64,000 nucleotides of DNA from Pseudoalteromonas lipolytica (GCF_900116435.1 NZ_FPAZ01000004.1:62001-126000); one strand, 5' to 3'; positions 9,679-19,229 are shown, counted from the stretch's first letter. The notes: generated from the letters alone by a model not told the origin. Translations and numbers: made by a program.

Positions 9679-9710
9679 ATCTTAGACATATTTGCCACCG
9701 GTGGCAAATA
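9679..9710 (-). promoter_or_regulatory. uxaB promoter with embedded LacI-type operator O1
   Basis: A perfect 22-bp palindrome centred on CCGG lies at 9689-9710 (core TTTGCCACCGGTGGCAAA). On the minus strand its arm TTGCCA (9702-9707) is a 5/6 match to a -35 box. TAAGAT (9679-9684) is a -10 candidate at exactly 17 bp. The central CG and symmetry are typical of LacI-family operators. Binding here would block uxaB operon transcription. Confidence 0.75.
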
Positions 9711-9714
9711 AAAT

Positions 9715-9743
9715 TTGACAAATTGCCACCGGTAGCGAAGAAT
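9715..9743 (+). promoter_or_regulatory. kduD promoter with operator O2 in the spacer
   Basis: TTGACA (9715-9720) is a perfect -35 box. AAGAAT (9738-9743) is a 4/6 -10 candidate at 17 bp. The imperfect operator GCCACCGGTAGC (9725-9736) fills the spacer. O2 is centred 31 bp from O1, about three helical turns, so two dimers could bind the same DNA face. It would drive the kduD-kduI-TRAP genes. Confidence 0.65.
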
Positions 9744-9875
9744 GGCTATTAACAACTTTGTGAATGTTTTTACAACTTGTTTATTAAAGTGGTGTTAAAA
9801 CAGGCATTCAAACTTTTGTATCATCTTATTTGAAGAGGCTGATACAGAGAGTTAGCAGATAAAAAGGTTAATTTT

Positions 9876-10640
9876 ATGACAACACAGCTATTCGATTTAA
9901 AGGGGAAAACGGCTTTAGTAACAGGCGCGAGCCGTGGCTTAGGAAAGCAAATTGCAATGGGATTAGCCGCTGCTGGGGCTGATGTGATCTGTAGCAGTAG
10001 TCGTGAGCATGGTTGCGAAGAAACATGTAGCGAAATAGCTAAAAGCGCATCGAAAACATGGGATATTGCCGCTGATTTGAGCGATGCCAAAAGCGTGTCA
10101 GCATTAGCAGAAAAGGCGTTGTCGGTTAATGATGGCATCGATATTCTGGTCAATGTGGGTGGCACCATTTTTAGAAGTCCCGCTATCGATTACCCCTACG
10201 ATGAATGGCAAAAGGTGATAAAGGTTAACCTTGATGCCAGCTTTTTACTTGCTCAGGCATTTGCACCGAAAATGATCGAAAAGGGTCAAGGTAAAATTAT
10301 CAATATTGCATCCATGCTGTCATACAGTGGCGGAATGACTGTGCCCGCTTACACAGCAAGTAAACATGCTATTGCAGGCGTTACCAAAGCCTTAGCAAAT
10401 GAATGGGCACAATATAACATTCAGGTTAACGCGATAGCACCTGGGTATTTTAGAACAGATAACACGCAAGCGCTTCAGGATGATCCTGGGCGCAATAGCG
10501 AAATAGAAAAACGTATCCCAGCAGGGCGCTGGGGAGAAGCTGAAGATTTAATTGGTACCGCAATCTTTTTATCATCACGAGCCAGTGATTATGTCAATGG
10601 ACATATTTTGGCAGTTGATGGCGGATGGTTAGCACGTTAG
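9876..10640 (+). CDS. kduD: 2-dehydro-3-deoxy-D-gluconate 5-dehydrogenase
   Basis: This 254-residue short-chain dehydrogenase reduces 2,5-diketo-3-deoxygluconate (DKII) to 2-keto-3-deoxygluconate with NADH. The cofactor motif is TGASRGLG (16-23). The catalytic residues S146, Y159 and K163 are present (YTASK). The usual NNAG stretch reads NVGG, as is common in KduD. It directly precedes kduI and starts the plus-strand uronate operon. It provides the lower step for unsaturated sugars released by the GH105 enzymes. Confidence 0.93.
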   Translation: MTTQLFDLKGKTALVTGASRGLGKQIAMGLAAAGADVICSSSREHGCEETCSEIAKSASKTWDIAADLSDAKSVSALAEKALSVNDGIDILVNVGGTIFRSPAIDYPYDEWQKVIKVNLDASFLLAQAFAPKMIEKGQGKIINIASMLSYSGGMTVPAYTASKHAIAGVTKALANEWAQYNIQVNAIAPGYFRTDNTQALQDDPGRNSEIEKRIPAGRWGEAEDLIGTAIFLSSRASDYVNGHILAVDGGWLAR

Positions 10641-10655
10641 TAGGAAAATAAAACA

Positions 10656-11498
10656 ATGAACACAGAAATTGAATCACGTTACGCAGTAGGCCCAAATGAA
10701 GTAAAAGGGTTTGACACTGAGCAATTGAGAAACGAGTTTTTAGTCGACAAATTAATGCAAGCCGACAAAGTGTATTGGCTTTATACCCACTATGAACGTT
10801 TTATGGTTGGCAGTGCAGTACCTTTAAATAACGCATTAACGCTTGAAACATTAGATAACTTAAAAGCGGCCCATTTTCTTGATGGTCGCGAATTGGGCAT
10901 TATCAATGTTGGGGGCAAAGGCAGTATTACAGCGGATGGTGAAACTTACTCATTAGACTATAAAGATGCACTTTACTTAGGTCGGGGTAACAAATCAGTG
11001 TCTTTTCGCAGTGATGATGCTAAAAACCCAGCTAAATTTTACTTAAATTCAGCACCTGCGCATCACAGTTACCCAAATAAACACGTTACTAAACAAGATG
11101 CTAATGTACTTCATTTAGGAAGTTTAGAGACATCGAATGAGCGTAATATCAACCAAATGCTTATCAATACAGTGGTACAAACGTGTCAATTGCAAATGGG
11201 CTTAACTGAACTTAAGCCCGGTAGTGTGTGGAATACCATGCCAGCTCATCAACATGATCGTCGTAACGAAGTGTATTTTTATTTCGAAATACCTCAAGAG
11301 CAAGCGGTCTGCCACTTTATGGGTGAGCCAACAGAAACGCGGCATTTATGGATTCATAATGAGCAAGCTGTGGTCTCGCCACCGTGGTCAATCCATTCTG
11401 GTGCAGGGACACAGAATTACAGCTTTATCTGGGGGATGGCTGGTGAAAACTTAGATTATGACGACATGGACAAGTATCAACCGCAACAATTGAGATAG
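10656..11498 (+). CDS. kduI: 4-deoxy-L-threo-5-hexosulose-uronate ketol-isomerase
   Basis: This 280-residue cupin-type isomerase converts 5-keto-4-deoxyuronate (DKI) to DKII. The zinc-binding motif AHQHDRRNEVYFYF (about 197-210) holds the two His and the Glu ligand. The later IHSGAGTQNY supplies another His. The length is almost that of E. coli KduI (278). It lies 15 bp after kduD and 36 bp before the TRAP genes. Confidence 0.95.
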   Translation: MNTEIESRYAVGPNEVKGFDTEQLRNEFLVDKLMQADKVYWLYTHYERFMVGSAVPLNNALTLETLDNLKAAHFLDGRELGIINVGGKGSITADGETYSLDYKDALYLGRGNKSVSFRSDDAKNPAKFYLNSAPAHHSYPNKHVTKQDANVLHLGSLETSNERNINQMLINTVVQTCQLQMGLTELKPGSVWNTMPAHQHDRRNEVYFYFEIPQEQAVCHFMGEPTETRHLWIHNEQAVVSPPWSIHSGAGTQNYSFIWGMAGENLDYDDMDKYQPQQLR

Positions 11499-11534
11499 TC
11501 CACATTTAACAGAACACACAATGAAGAAATAATA

Positions 11535-12524
11535 ATGAATAGAAATCTTCTTTACAGCGTTTTCGTGGTTTTTACGCTTGGTTTTATAACCAGCTGCAGC
11601 AATGACAACAAAACCACACGCTTGACGCTTGCCCACACGCTGGATACCCGGCATGTGGTGCATCAAGCGATGGAGTATATGGCAAAACGTTTAGATTACT
11701 ATTCCAACGGAAGTATGGAAATAGTGATCTATCCCGGTGGTCAATTAGGGTCAGAACGAGAGCTTATCGAGTTGCTACAAATAGGTAGTCTTGCTATTAC
11801 CAAAGTGTCTGCGAGTCCACTTGAGGGCTTTGTGCCAGAAATGAAGGTGTTTGGTATTCCTTATCTGTTTAATGACAGTGCGCATTTTTGGCGCGTATTA
11901 AACAGTCAGTTAGGCCAAGACATGCTTGATAAAGTATCTTCTGCAAGACTCAAAGGGTTAGGTTATTACGATGCAGGCAGCCGAAGCTTTTATACGACCC
12001 AAAAACCCATTCACACGCCTGACGATTTAATTGGTCAGAAAATTCGTGTATTAAATAGCCCCACGGCCGTTGCGACGGTACAAGCTCTTGGCGGTGCTGC
12101 AGCACCTATTGCGTGGGCTGAGCTGTATTCGGCTCTGCAGCAAGGGGTTGTTGACGGCGCTGAAAATAACCCACCCAGTTATTACTTATCTCGCCACTAT
12201 GAAATTGCGAAGTACTACTCGTTAGATGAACATACCTTTGTGCCTGATGTTATTTTGGCCAGCCAAGAAGTGTGGGAGTCCTTGAGTGAACAACAGCAAA
12301 CATGGCTAACTAAAGCCATGGCTGATTCTGTTGAATACCAACGTTCACTCTGGCAATCAGCATCGGATGAAGCGCTTAAAGCGGTTATTGAGGCCGGCGT
12401 TGAAGTTACCTACCCCGACAAAAAAGCGTTTCAGGATAAAGTCGCCGATTTTCATGCATCATTTGCAGGTACGCCTGTTGAGCAACATATCAAGGCTATC
12501 AAAGCGATGGGGGAGGCAAAATGA
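11535..12524 (+). CDS. TRAP transporter substrate-binding protein (DctP), uronate type
   Basis: This 329-residue solute-binding protein of a tripartite ATP-independent periplasmic transporter has an N-terminal signal ending in the lipobox-like FITSC, so it may be a lipoprotein; most DctP proteins are soluble. Family motifs include YPGGQLGSERELIELLQIG, GQKIRVLNSP with the conserved carboxylate-binding Arg, and AWAELYSALQQGVVDGAENN. Its position after kduI and before DctQ/DctM suggests galacturonate or unsaturated uronates as ligand. It overlaps dctQ by 4 bases (ATGA). Confidence 0.9.
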   Translation: MNRNLLYSVFVVFTLGFITSCSNDNKTTRLTLAHTLDTRHVVHQAMEYMAKRLDYYSNGSMEIVIYPGGQLGSERELIELLQIGSLAITKVSASPLEGFVPEMKVFGIPYLFNDSAHFWRVLNSQLGQDMLDKVSSARLKGLGYYDAGSRSFYTTQKPIHTPDDLIGQKIRVLNSPTAVATVQALGGAAAPIAWAELYSALQQGVVDGAENNPPSYYLSRHYEIAKYYSLDEHTFVPDVILASQEVWESLSEQQQTWLTKAMADSVEYQRSLWQSASDEALKAVIEAGVEVTYPDKKAFQDKVADFHASFAGTPVEQHIKAIKAMGEAK

Positions 12525-13006
12525 CAAAGCTAAATTCACATCTTAACTCATTGATAGAACGGATTTTGATAGTAGCGATGATCGCCATCGTGGCTGTCGT
12601 GACTTGGCAGGTGTTTTCGCGTTTTATTTTGCGTTCGCCAAGTTCATACACAGAAGAGTTAGCACGTTTTTTATTAATGTGGATTGGGGTTTTAGGCGCA
12701 TCGTACGCATACAGAACTCGCGCCCATTTAGGACTTGATCTGTTCTATCAAAAAATGGTTCCGACACTACGCAGAAAATGCACCTTTATTATTGAATTAT
12801 CGGTATTGATAACCGCATCTTGCATTTTAGTGTATGGCGGCAGTTTGTTAATGATGCTGAGTTTTGAGCTTGAACAAAGCTCGGCAGCTCTGGGTATTAA
12901 TATGGGCTTTGTTTATGCTGTATTGCCGTTAAGTGGCCTATTAATTGTATTTAACTGCGTTGAAAATATTGTTAATTGCTTAATGAATGTGATGGAGGAA
13001 TCATAA
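12521..13006 (+). CDS. TRAP transporter small membrane subunit (DctQ)
   Basis: The 161-residue protein has four hydrophobic segments. The DctQ motif TWQVFSRFILRSPSSYTEELARFLLMWIG lies at about residues 29-57; the whole match is split here only by position and is family-typical. It pairs with DctM to form the sodium-driven membrane domain. Its start overlaps dctP (ATGA) and its stop overlaps the dctM start (TAATG), so the three subunits are translationally coupled. Confidence 0.92.
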   Translation: MTKLNSHLNSLIERILIVAMIAIVAVVTWQVFSRFILRSPSSYTEELARFLLMWIGVLGASYAYRTRAHLGLDLFYQKMVPTLRRKCTFIIELSVLITASCILVYGGSLLMMLSFELEQSSAALGINMGFVYAVLPLSGLLIVFNCVENIVNCLMNVMEES

Positions 13007-14307
13007 TGGAAATGACAGCCATAATTCTAATTGTGTGTTTTTTCATCTTACTGTTTATTAATGTCCCTATTTCTATTTGTATCGCATTATCGACACTGAT
13101 TGCGCTTACGTTACATATGGATTTTACGCCAGCAAGTATTACGATTTCCCAACAGATGATGGGTGGTCTGGATAGCTTTGCCTTGTTAGCCATCCCATTC
13201 TTTATTTTGTCTGGTTTAATTATGGGCCAAGGAGGCATAGCCAAGCGTTTAATTGAGTGTGCTATGGCAATGATTGGCTTCTTACCCGGTGGTTTAGCGC
13301 TTGTGAATGTAATGTCGTGCATGATGTTTGGTGCTATTTCGGGTTCTGCTGTTGCTGCTACGTCGGCTATCGGTAGTTTTATGGTGCCAGAAATGAAAAA
13401 GCACGGTTACAGCGAAAACTTTGCAGCAGCAGTCACAGCAAGTGCGGCAACAACAGGTATGCTAATACCCCCGAGTAATATTCTTATTATTTACGCTATT
13501 GCGAGTGGGGGAGTATCGATTGCAGCCTTATTTATTGCGGGTTATTTGCCGGGTATTTTACTCGGTTTAGCACTGATGATGGTGTGTGCAATTTATTCTA
13601 TTAAGAACAATTACCCTGTGACAGCGCGACTGCCTTTTTCGGTCATGTTCGAAAAGATAATCGCAGCATTGCCCAGTTTATTACTTGTTTTTATTGTGAT
13701 TGGGGGCATTATTGGTGGTGTTTTTACGGCGACAGAAGCCGGGGCCGTTGCCGTGATTTATGCTCTCGTCCTTGCTGTGTTTGTGTATAAAGAAATTCGT
13801 TTAAATGAAATGCCTCAGTTATTACTTAAGGCCTGCGAAACAACCGCCATTGTGATGCTTATTATTGCGGCATCTTCTGCAATGTCGTGGCTTTTGTCCT
13901 ATACGCATATTCCACAAATGGTCAGTGAATTCTTTTTAACATTAAGTGATAACCCAATAATTATTTTGTTATTAATTAATTTAATTTTGATACTTGTGGG
14001 CGCATTCATTGATATGACGCCAGCTGTACTGATATTCACACCGATATTTTTACCGGTGGCAATGCAATTTGGTATGTCTCCTGTTCAGTTTGGTATCATG
14101 ATTGTTCTCAATTTATCGATAGGATTAGTGTCTCCGCCAGTGGGGAGTGTATTATTTGTAAGTTGTGCAGTTGCAAAAACAGCGATACATAAAATAATAA
14201 AACCCATGATGCCACTTTATTTAGTGATGTTTCTGGTACTAATGTTGGTTACGTATGTACCTGCAATTAGTGAATTTTTACCACGCTTATTCGGTTTATT
14301 AGATTAA
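13006..14307 (+). CDS. TRAP transporter large permease subunit (DctM)
   Basis: This 433-residue integral membrane protein of the DctM family has about 12 hydrophobic segments. Typical motifs are FFILSGLIMGQGGIAKRLIE, FGAISGSAVAATSAIGSFM and TGMLIPPSNILIIYAIASGG. The start was set at 13006, where ATG overlaps the dctQ stop and follows a GAGGAA ribosome site; an upstream in-frame start at 12976 lies inside dctQ. It carries the solute for the adjacent DctP, probably a uronate. An intragenic TACCGGTGGCAA at 14051-14062 resembles half of the locus operator but encodes protein. Confidence 0.93.
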   Translation: MEMTAIILIVCFFILLFINVPISICIALSTLIALTLHMDFTPASITISQQMMGGLDSFALLAIPFFILSGLIMGQGGIAKRLIECAMAMIGFLPGGLALVNVMSCMMFGAISGSAVAATSAIGSFMVPEMKKHGYSENFAAAVTASAATTGMLIPPSNILIIYAIASGGVSIAALFIAGYLPGILLGLALMMVCAIYSIKNNYPVTARLPFSVMFEKIIAALPSLLLVFIVIGGIIGGVFTATEAGAVAVIYALVLAVFVYKEIRLNEMPQLLLKACETTAIVMLIIAASSAMSWLLSYTHIPQMVSEFFLTLSDNPIIILLLINLILILVGAFIDMTPAVLIFTPIFLPVAMQFGMSPVQFGIMIVLNLSIGLVSPPVGSVLFVSCAVAKTAIHKIIKPMMPLYLVMFLVLMLVTYVPAISEFLPRLFGLLD

Positions 14308-14314
14308 AATCACC

Positions 14315-14341
14315 AAAGAGGTGCATGTCGCCTCTTTTGTC
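14315..14341 (+). terminator. Terminator after the TRAP operon
   Basis: AAAGAGG (14315-14321) pairs with CCTCTTT (14331-14337) across a 9-nt loop, followed by a short T-rich stretch. It separates dctM from the LacI gene, which therefore probably has its own promoter in 14342-14425. Confidence 0.55.
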
Positions 14342-14425
14342 ATTTATAATGTAACGAATTTGTGTACTTTTAATAATTAAAAGCTGAACACTACTGTCGC
14401 TAAGTAGTTGACTCTGGAATTTTAT

Positions 14426-15442
14426 ATGTCTGTAACAATCAACGATATTGCTCGTTTATCAGGGGTCTCTAAACGCACTGTTTCGAGAGTGATAAACTGC
14501 TCACCGGCGGTCGGTAAAGCAACCCGTGAGCGGGTGTTAGAAATTATTAAAGAAACAGGGTTCTCGCCAGATAAGCAAGCGCGCGGTTTGGCGTCGAGTC
14601 GTTCTTACTTACTGGGCTTAATCTATGATAACCCCGATGCACTGTATATTGATGAAGTGCAACGTGGCGCATTGAGTGTTTGTGCTGAGCTTGGCTATGA
14701 GCTTGTTGTGCACCCTGGATCATCAAAACGCGATGACTTCATTAGTGATTGCCTTAGTTTTATTTCGCGCTCAAAACTAGATGGCGTGATTATTTTACCT
14801 CCTGTCTCTGAAAATAAAGCATTGGCAGCAGCGCTTCGAGAAATTAATTGTCCTTATGTTCGTCTTGCGTCAGTTGATTTAGATGATGCAGACAATATTG
14901 TTGTGTCTGATGAGCGTGCTGCCATGCGTGATATGGCGACACATTTAGTCGAGTTAGGTCATACAGATATTGGGTTTATTTCGGGCCCTCAACATTACCG
15001 CTCGTCGATTGAACGTTTAGCAGGCTTTTTGGCTGAGTTGCAGGTATATAACGTTAAGCTACCAACAGACCGCATAGTTGAAGGTAAAAACAATTATGAC
15101 AGTGGTTTGGCGTGTGCTGAGCAATTACTTAATACTTTGCCAAGACCCACTGCAATCGTTGCAAATAACGATGAAATGGCTGCAGCGGTTCTTCGGGTTG
15201 CAAACAACTTAAATATTAGAGTGCCCGATGAGCTCTCTGTGGCTGGATTCGACGATAATATTTTGGCATCACGTATTATTCCCTCATTAACAACTATCCG
15301 ACGCCCAGTGTTTAATATGGCGTGTTTGGCAGTCCAAAAGCTGATCAATAAATCCCGTAATAATCAGGAAAAGTTAGCCTTACAAAAAACAGTGACACCT
15401 AACCTCGTTACACGCGAGTCAACGGGAAGAGTCAACGGCTAA
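14426..15442 (+). CDS. LacI-family regulator of the pectin locus
   Basis: This 338-residue LacI/GalR-type repressor has its helix-turn-helix at residues 4-24 (TINDIARLSGVSKRTVSRVI), a hinge near ARGLASSRS with the Leu that normally wedges into a central CG step, and a sugar-binding domain with EVQRGALSVCAELGY and GFDDNILASRIIPSLTTIRRP. The start is ATG 14426; a TTG 18 bases upstream is less likely. It lies inside the pectin locus, and six CG-centred palindromes there make it the likely regulator, with KDG or an unsaturated uronate as plausible inducer (inference). No such operator precedes the gene itself. Its last 24 bases overlap the esterase gene on the other strand. Confidence 0.9.
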   Translation: MSVTINDIARLSGVSKRTVSRVINCSPAVGKATRERVLEIIKETGFSPDKQARGLASSRSYLLGLIYDNPDALYIDEVQRGALSVCAELGYELVVHPGSSKRDDFISDCLSFISRSKLDGVIILPPVSENKALAAALREINCPYVRLASVDLDDADNIVVSDERAAMRDMATHLVELGHTDIGFISGPQHYRSSIERLAGFLAELQVYNVKLPTDRIVEGKNNYDSGLACAEQLLNTLPRPTAIVANNDEMAAAVLRVANNLNIRVPDELSVAGFDDNILASRIIPSLTTIRRPVFNMACLAVQKLINKSRNNQEKLALQKTVTPNLVTRESTGRVNG

Positions 15443-16366
15443 CTGTTTATTAATAAACTCACTGATTAATTCAACCGTGTTATTTTGCCAAGGGTGAAAT
15501 AGCCAAAAGCAATGGGGAGCCTCTTTAAACACATGCTCCTTGTTTGTAATGCCACGCTCAGTTAATTGTTCTTGAACTGTTTTTTTTCCTGCATAAAATC
15601 GCGCAAAGCCACCGTTGATGAATAAAGTCGCAGGGCTTGTGTTTGAGATGTAATTAATTGGGGATGCATGTTGCCAAATTGCAGGGACTTCTTCATAACG
15701 ACCTCCTAACCACTTACTGGCAGATGTAACCGCCTTACTTTTATCATTCTCGTAGCGCAGCGCCAAAGGGGTAGTGAAATCAGACAGGCCATCAATGTTG
15801 ATTAACACGCGCGCATTCACTGCCAATGAGGCACTTTGATTCGATAACTTGCCATGACTATAAGCCAGTAGGGCAGCTATTTGCCCGCCTGCTGAACTGC
15901 CTGCAAGGGTCAGTTTTTCAGCATTTAAGTGAAAGCGTGAAGCGTTACTTTTTAACCACTGTGTTGCTAGTGCAATATCATGAATCGATGCAGGGTATTG
16001 CGCCTCATCCGAAAGTGTATAAGCAGGGGTTGCCACAACAAAGCCCTTAGCGGCAAGTTTTGCTGCGAGGGTTTGTAAAATGGCCGGCGAACCCGAACCC
16101 CATCCTCCACCATGCACCAATACAATCAGTGGTAATACAGTGTTGTTATTAGGTCGAATAATAGTGATTGACTGGGAGCGCAATTTACCTGGGTACGTAT
16201 GTTGTTCGACGTTTAAATTACTGATTGGGCTGTCATCTGGTAGATGCAACTCGCTGTAGCGTGGTTTTAACTTTTTATATGTGTTTTCAAGAGTATAAGA
16301 CGCACTATGAACGTGGTTTGATATTCCACTTAATAGAAAAGCGATAAGGGGGAGTGTGTGTTTCAT
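15419..16366 (-). CDS. Secreted alpha/beta-hydrolase esterase
   Basis: This 315-residue hydrolase has a signal peptide (cleavage near residue 21, VHSAS). It carries the oxyanion motif HGGGW (85-89), the nucleophile motif GSSAG (S158), and a late Asp/His region ending APHCFWLFHPW. It resembles the acetyl-esterase/BD-FAE group active on plant polysaccharides. Being last in an operon with GH105 and GH43 enzymes, it probably deacetylates pectin fragments or removes another ester. It overlaps GH43 by 4 bases and converges on the LacI gene with a 24-bp overlap. No terminator is seen. Confidence 0.8.
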   Translation of the reverse strand: MKHTLPLIAFLLSGISNHVHSASYTLENTYKKLKPRYSELHLPDDSPISNLNVEQHTYPGKLRSQSITIIRPNNNTVLPLIVLVHGGGWGSGSPAILQTLAAKLAAKGFVVATPAYTLSDEAQYPASIHDIALATQWLKSNASRFHLNAEKLTLAGSSAGGQIAALLAYSHGKLSNQSASLAVNARVLINIDGLSDFTTPLALRYENDKSKAVTSASKWLGGRYEEVPAIWQHASPINYISNTSPATLFINGGFARFYAGKKTVQEQLTERGITNKEHVFKEAPHCFWLFHPWQNNTVELISEFINKQLAVDSSR

Positions 16367-18021
16367 TTATCAGCTACCTTAGAAAAGCGAATATAATCGT
16401 AATGTACAGAGTGAGAATTGCGACTGACCAACTTATTGACATTGAATAAGCCCACTTTGGCACCAACCCAACGGCCTTTTTTGGCACTAAAATGCTCTCC
16501 GATGGCCCGATATTGTGAGGCTTCTGACGTTTTATAACTAAATACCGCATGAGCGCCAGGTTGCACCAGTAATCTTAAATACATTGTCTCAGTGGTGACC
16601 TCTGTAATGATTGTTTTATGTTCTGTACATCCTTTTCGTGCTCCTTTGCATTGGCTATAAACAAGGTGGAGTGCGCCTTCATCTGAACGCGATATACCGA
16701 TCCACGCATAGTCTTCGCCAAACAATAAAAGACCGCTGTCGCCCTGGTAAGTTTCTGGATTAAAGACTAATTTTGTTTCAACGAAAAAGCGCTCTGCCGG
16801 TAGTTTTTGCAATAACAGCGAAGGAGTAAGCCACAAACTGTCTGCTACTTCTTGCTGTTGGGATAGTGTTAAATAGCCAGCACTGTCAGTTAAAGAAAAC
16901 CAGTGTGGCTGTGGATTTGCGTTCCATTGCCATTGTAAACCAAGTTGCTCAGCATTAAATTCATCGCTGTTGGGTATTTGAGTGCTTAAGAACCGTTTAG
17001 CTTTGGGTTTTCGATACTTTAAAACCGGCTCGCCGATGCCATCTTTATCGGGATCTCGGCCAATCACGGGCCAATCATTAAGCCATTGAAGCGGTTGTAA
17101 ATGCACGATACGGCCGTAGGCATTTTTAGATTGAAAATGAACAAACCAATCTTGGCCATATGGCGTGTTGATCCAACTTCCTTGGTGTGGGCCGTTGGTT
17201 AGCGAGTTTCCTTGTGCCATTACAATTTTGTCTTCATACGGGCCTAGTATGTGTTTACTTCTAAAAACTGACTGCCAACCTAAATCGACTCCGCCAGCAG
17301 GAGCAAAAATGTAATAAAAGCCATTACGCTTGTAAAACTTAGGACCTTCTAAGGTACGATATGAGGGCAGGGTATTGCCATCGACGATATGCTGGTATTC
17401 GTCACTTACCCAACTGGCGTCAGCACTCATTTCACGAATTGAGAGAACATTGTTAAATCCGGCCCTGCTTTTTGCCCACGCATGGAGCAAGTAAGCTTTG
17501 CCATCATCGTCCCATAAGGGTGTAGGGTCGATAATTCCTTTCCCTTTTAGAATTAATGTGGGTGTTGACCATGCTTTAGCGGGGTCTTTGGCTGTAATAA
17601 CATAGATCCCAAAATCTGGGTCAGGATAAAAAATCCAAAATAAGCCATTATGATAACGAATATTGGGTGCCCAAACGCCATTACCATGTTGTGGCGTGTT
17701 GTAGTGCTCACGCGGTTGTTGAATAGGGAGTGCGTAATTTATGAGTTGCCAGTTAACTAAGTCGTTTGAATGTAAAATAGGCAACCCCGGCGCAGAGTTA
17801 AAACTTGATGCCGTCATGTAATAATCATCACCCAGGGCAACGATATCAGGATCTGAAAAGTCAGCATGAATGATAGGGTTTTGGTAATACCCATTTTCTA
17901 AATCTGCCTGCCAAATGAGCGGCATGTTATTTTTTTCAGTGGGGAACTCTATCAGTTCAATAGCCGGTAAAGTAACACTGACAAAAAAAAGGGTATTTAT
18001 TAAGACATAAATCGCTTTCAC
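16363..18021 (-). CDS. GH43-family glycoside hydrolase with C-terminal beta-sandwich
   Basis: This 552-residue enzyme has a hydrophobic N-terminal signal and then a five-bladed propeller of family GH43. The catalytic triad can be placed at D57 (DFSDPDIV), D165 (GIIDPTPLW) and E225 (TLEGPKFY). The stretch from about 345 is a concanavalin-like sandwich (DUF1349/GH43 C2 type). Family members are xylosidases, arabinofuranosidases or galactanases. In a pectin operon it may remove arabinose, xylose or galactose from side chains. The exact substrate cannot be told. It lies 9 bp after the GH105 gene. Confidence 0.85.
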   Translation of the reverse strand: MKAIYVLINTLFFVSVTLPAIELIEFPTEKNNMPLIWQADLENGYYQNPIIHADFSDPDIVALGDDYYMTASSFNSAPGLPILHSNDLVNWQLINYALPIQQPREHYNTPQHGNGVWAPNIRYHNGLFWIFYPDPDFGIYVITAKDPAKAWSTPTLILKGKGIIDPTPLWDDDGKAYLLHAWAKSRAGFNNVLSIREMSADASWVSDEYQHIVDGNTLPSYRTLEGPKFYKRNGFYYIFAPAGGVDLGWQSVFRSKHILGPYEDKIVMAQGNSLTNGPHQGSWINTPYGQDWFVHFQSKNAYGRIVHLQPLQWLNDWPVIGRDPDKDGIGEPVLKYRKPKAKRFLSTQIPNSDEFNAEQLGLQWQWNANPQPHWFSLTDSAGYLTLSQQQEVADSLWLTPSLLLQKLPAERFFVETKLVFNPETYQGDSGLLLFGEDYAWIGISRSDEGALHLVYSQCKGARKGCTEHKTIITEVTTETMYLRLLVQPGAHAVFSYKTSEASQYRAIGEHFSAKKGRWVGAKVGLFNVNKLVSRNSHSVHYDYIRFSKVADK

Positions 18022-18030
18022 TTGATTTCC

Positions 18031-19227
18031 TTATCTGCCTAATAAAAGACTCGCTAAAATAAAAGGCCCAACTGCTTTAGGGTCATTATCTCGGATATTT
18101 TCGCTTAAGTAATAATCATAGCTACCATCACGATATGGCTTGCCGCCAAGCCCTGCGACTTCACAGGCTGATGTGATTGAAATACGTTTTGTTTTTTTGT
18201 CGACAGCGATGAATTCATCGATTAATCCAGCATAACTTTGCTCTGCGTACACTAAGTAGTAGGCAGGTAAGGCGTTATCTAATACTCCTTTGATGATTGC
18301 GTAGGTAAACATGCTGCTTCCAGAGGATTCAGGATAATTACCGGCTTCATCGCCTTTATCTGTGACTTGATACCAAGTTCCAGTGTCATTTTGATAATGT
18401 AATAAGCGATCGATTAAGTGTTTAAAGCGGCGAGATAACCATGCTTTTTCAGGATAATCATCTGGCAATTGCGCTAACACATCAACCATCGCCATGGCAT
18501 ACCAACCTATTGAACGTGACCAGTGATTTGCTGATTGTCCTGTGATTGGGTCAGCCCATTTTTGACTCTTTGACTCATCCCAGCCGTGAACAGGGAGTTG
18601 GGTATCAGGTCGGTATAAATGCTTTTCAATAAGTTGGAATTGCTTGATAACATCGCTAAATTGCTCTTTTTGACCATAACGACGAATGTACTCAGCGTAG
18701 AATGGTGCGCCCATGTATAAACCGTCGAGCCACATTTGTGAGGTGTAGCGTTTTTTATGCCAAAATCCCCCCTCTGTAGTGCGGGGATGCTTTTCTAATT
18801 GCTTTACTAGTGTGTCGATGGCGAGTCGATATTTTTTGTTGCCTGTTTCGTCATACATGAAAAACAATAACTTACCAGCATTGAGCATATCAATGTTGTA
18901 TTTACTCTGTTGATAAGTCTTAATCGTGCCATCGTCCATAACGAGGCTATCAACATACTCTTTTATGTAATTGAAATAGCGTGTATCGCCTGTTTTTTGA
19001 TAAAGCTTAGCAAATGCCATAAGTTCTAAGCCATGGGTATAGTCCCAGCGAGCAGCAGTGCGCCAGTCAATCAAATAGGCATGCGGATGACGTTGCATTT
19101 CTGATTCAGCCATCCATATCGACCACCTAATAGGGGGTTTTTTAACATTGCTTGCAATGCTGTTTACTGACCAAAAAACGCTTAAAATACAGGTTAATAA
19201 AATCGATAAATAGCGAAATGTTTGCAT
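18031..19227 (-). CDS. GH105 unsaturated rhamnogalacturonyl hydrolase
   Basis: This 398-residue (alpha/alpha)6-barrel hydrolase of family GH105 (YteR/YesR type) has a signal peptide ending near residue 25. It releases the 4,5-unsaturated galacturonyl end left by lyases. The catalytic Asp is D168 in MWLDGLYMGAPF. YNIDMLNAG, HGWDESKSQKWADP and NYPESSGSSMFTYAI are family-typical. It follows the DUF4861-GH105 fusion by 2 bp and looks like a tandem paralogue of its C-terminal half, with differing N-terminal aromatic residues that suggest different oligosaccharide preference. Confidence 0.92.
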   Translation of the reverse strand: MQTFRYLSILLTCILSVFWSVNSIASNVKKPPIRWSIWMAESEMQRHPHAYLIDWRTAARWDYTHGLELMAFAKLYQKTGDTRYFNYIKEYVDSLVMDDGTIKTYQQSKYNIDMLNAGKLLFFMYDETGNKKYRLAIDTLVKQLEKHPRTTEGGFWHKKRYTSQMWLDGLYMGAPFYAEYIRRYGQKEQFSDVIKQFQLIEKHLYRPDTQLPVHGWDESKSQKWADPITGQSANHWSRSIGWYAMAMVDVLAQLPDDYPEKAWLSRRFKHLIDRLLHYQNDTGTWYQVTDKGDEAGNYPESSGSSMFTYAIIKGVLDNALPAYYLVYAEQSYAGLIDEFIAVDKKTKRISITSACEVAGLGGKPYRDGSYDYYLSENIRDNDPKAVGPFILASLLLGR

Positions 19228-19229
19228 GA

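Noticed and set aside
14049..14062. Operator-like TTTACCGGTGGCAA inside dctM
   Set aside because: It matches one arm of the locus operator but encodes conserved protein, is only partly symmetric and has no promoter nearby; coincidence is likely.
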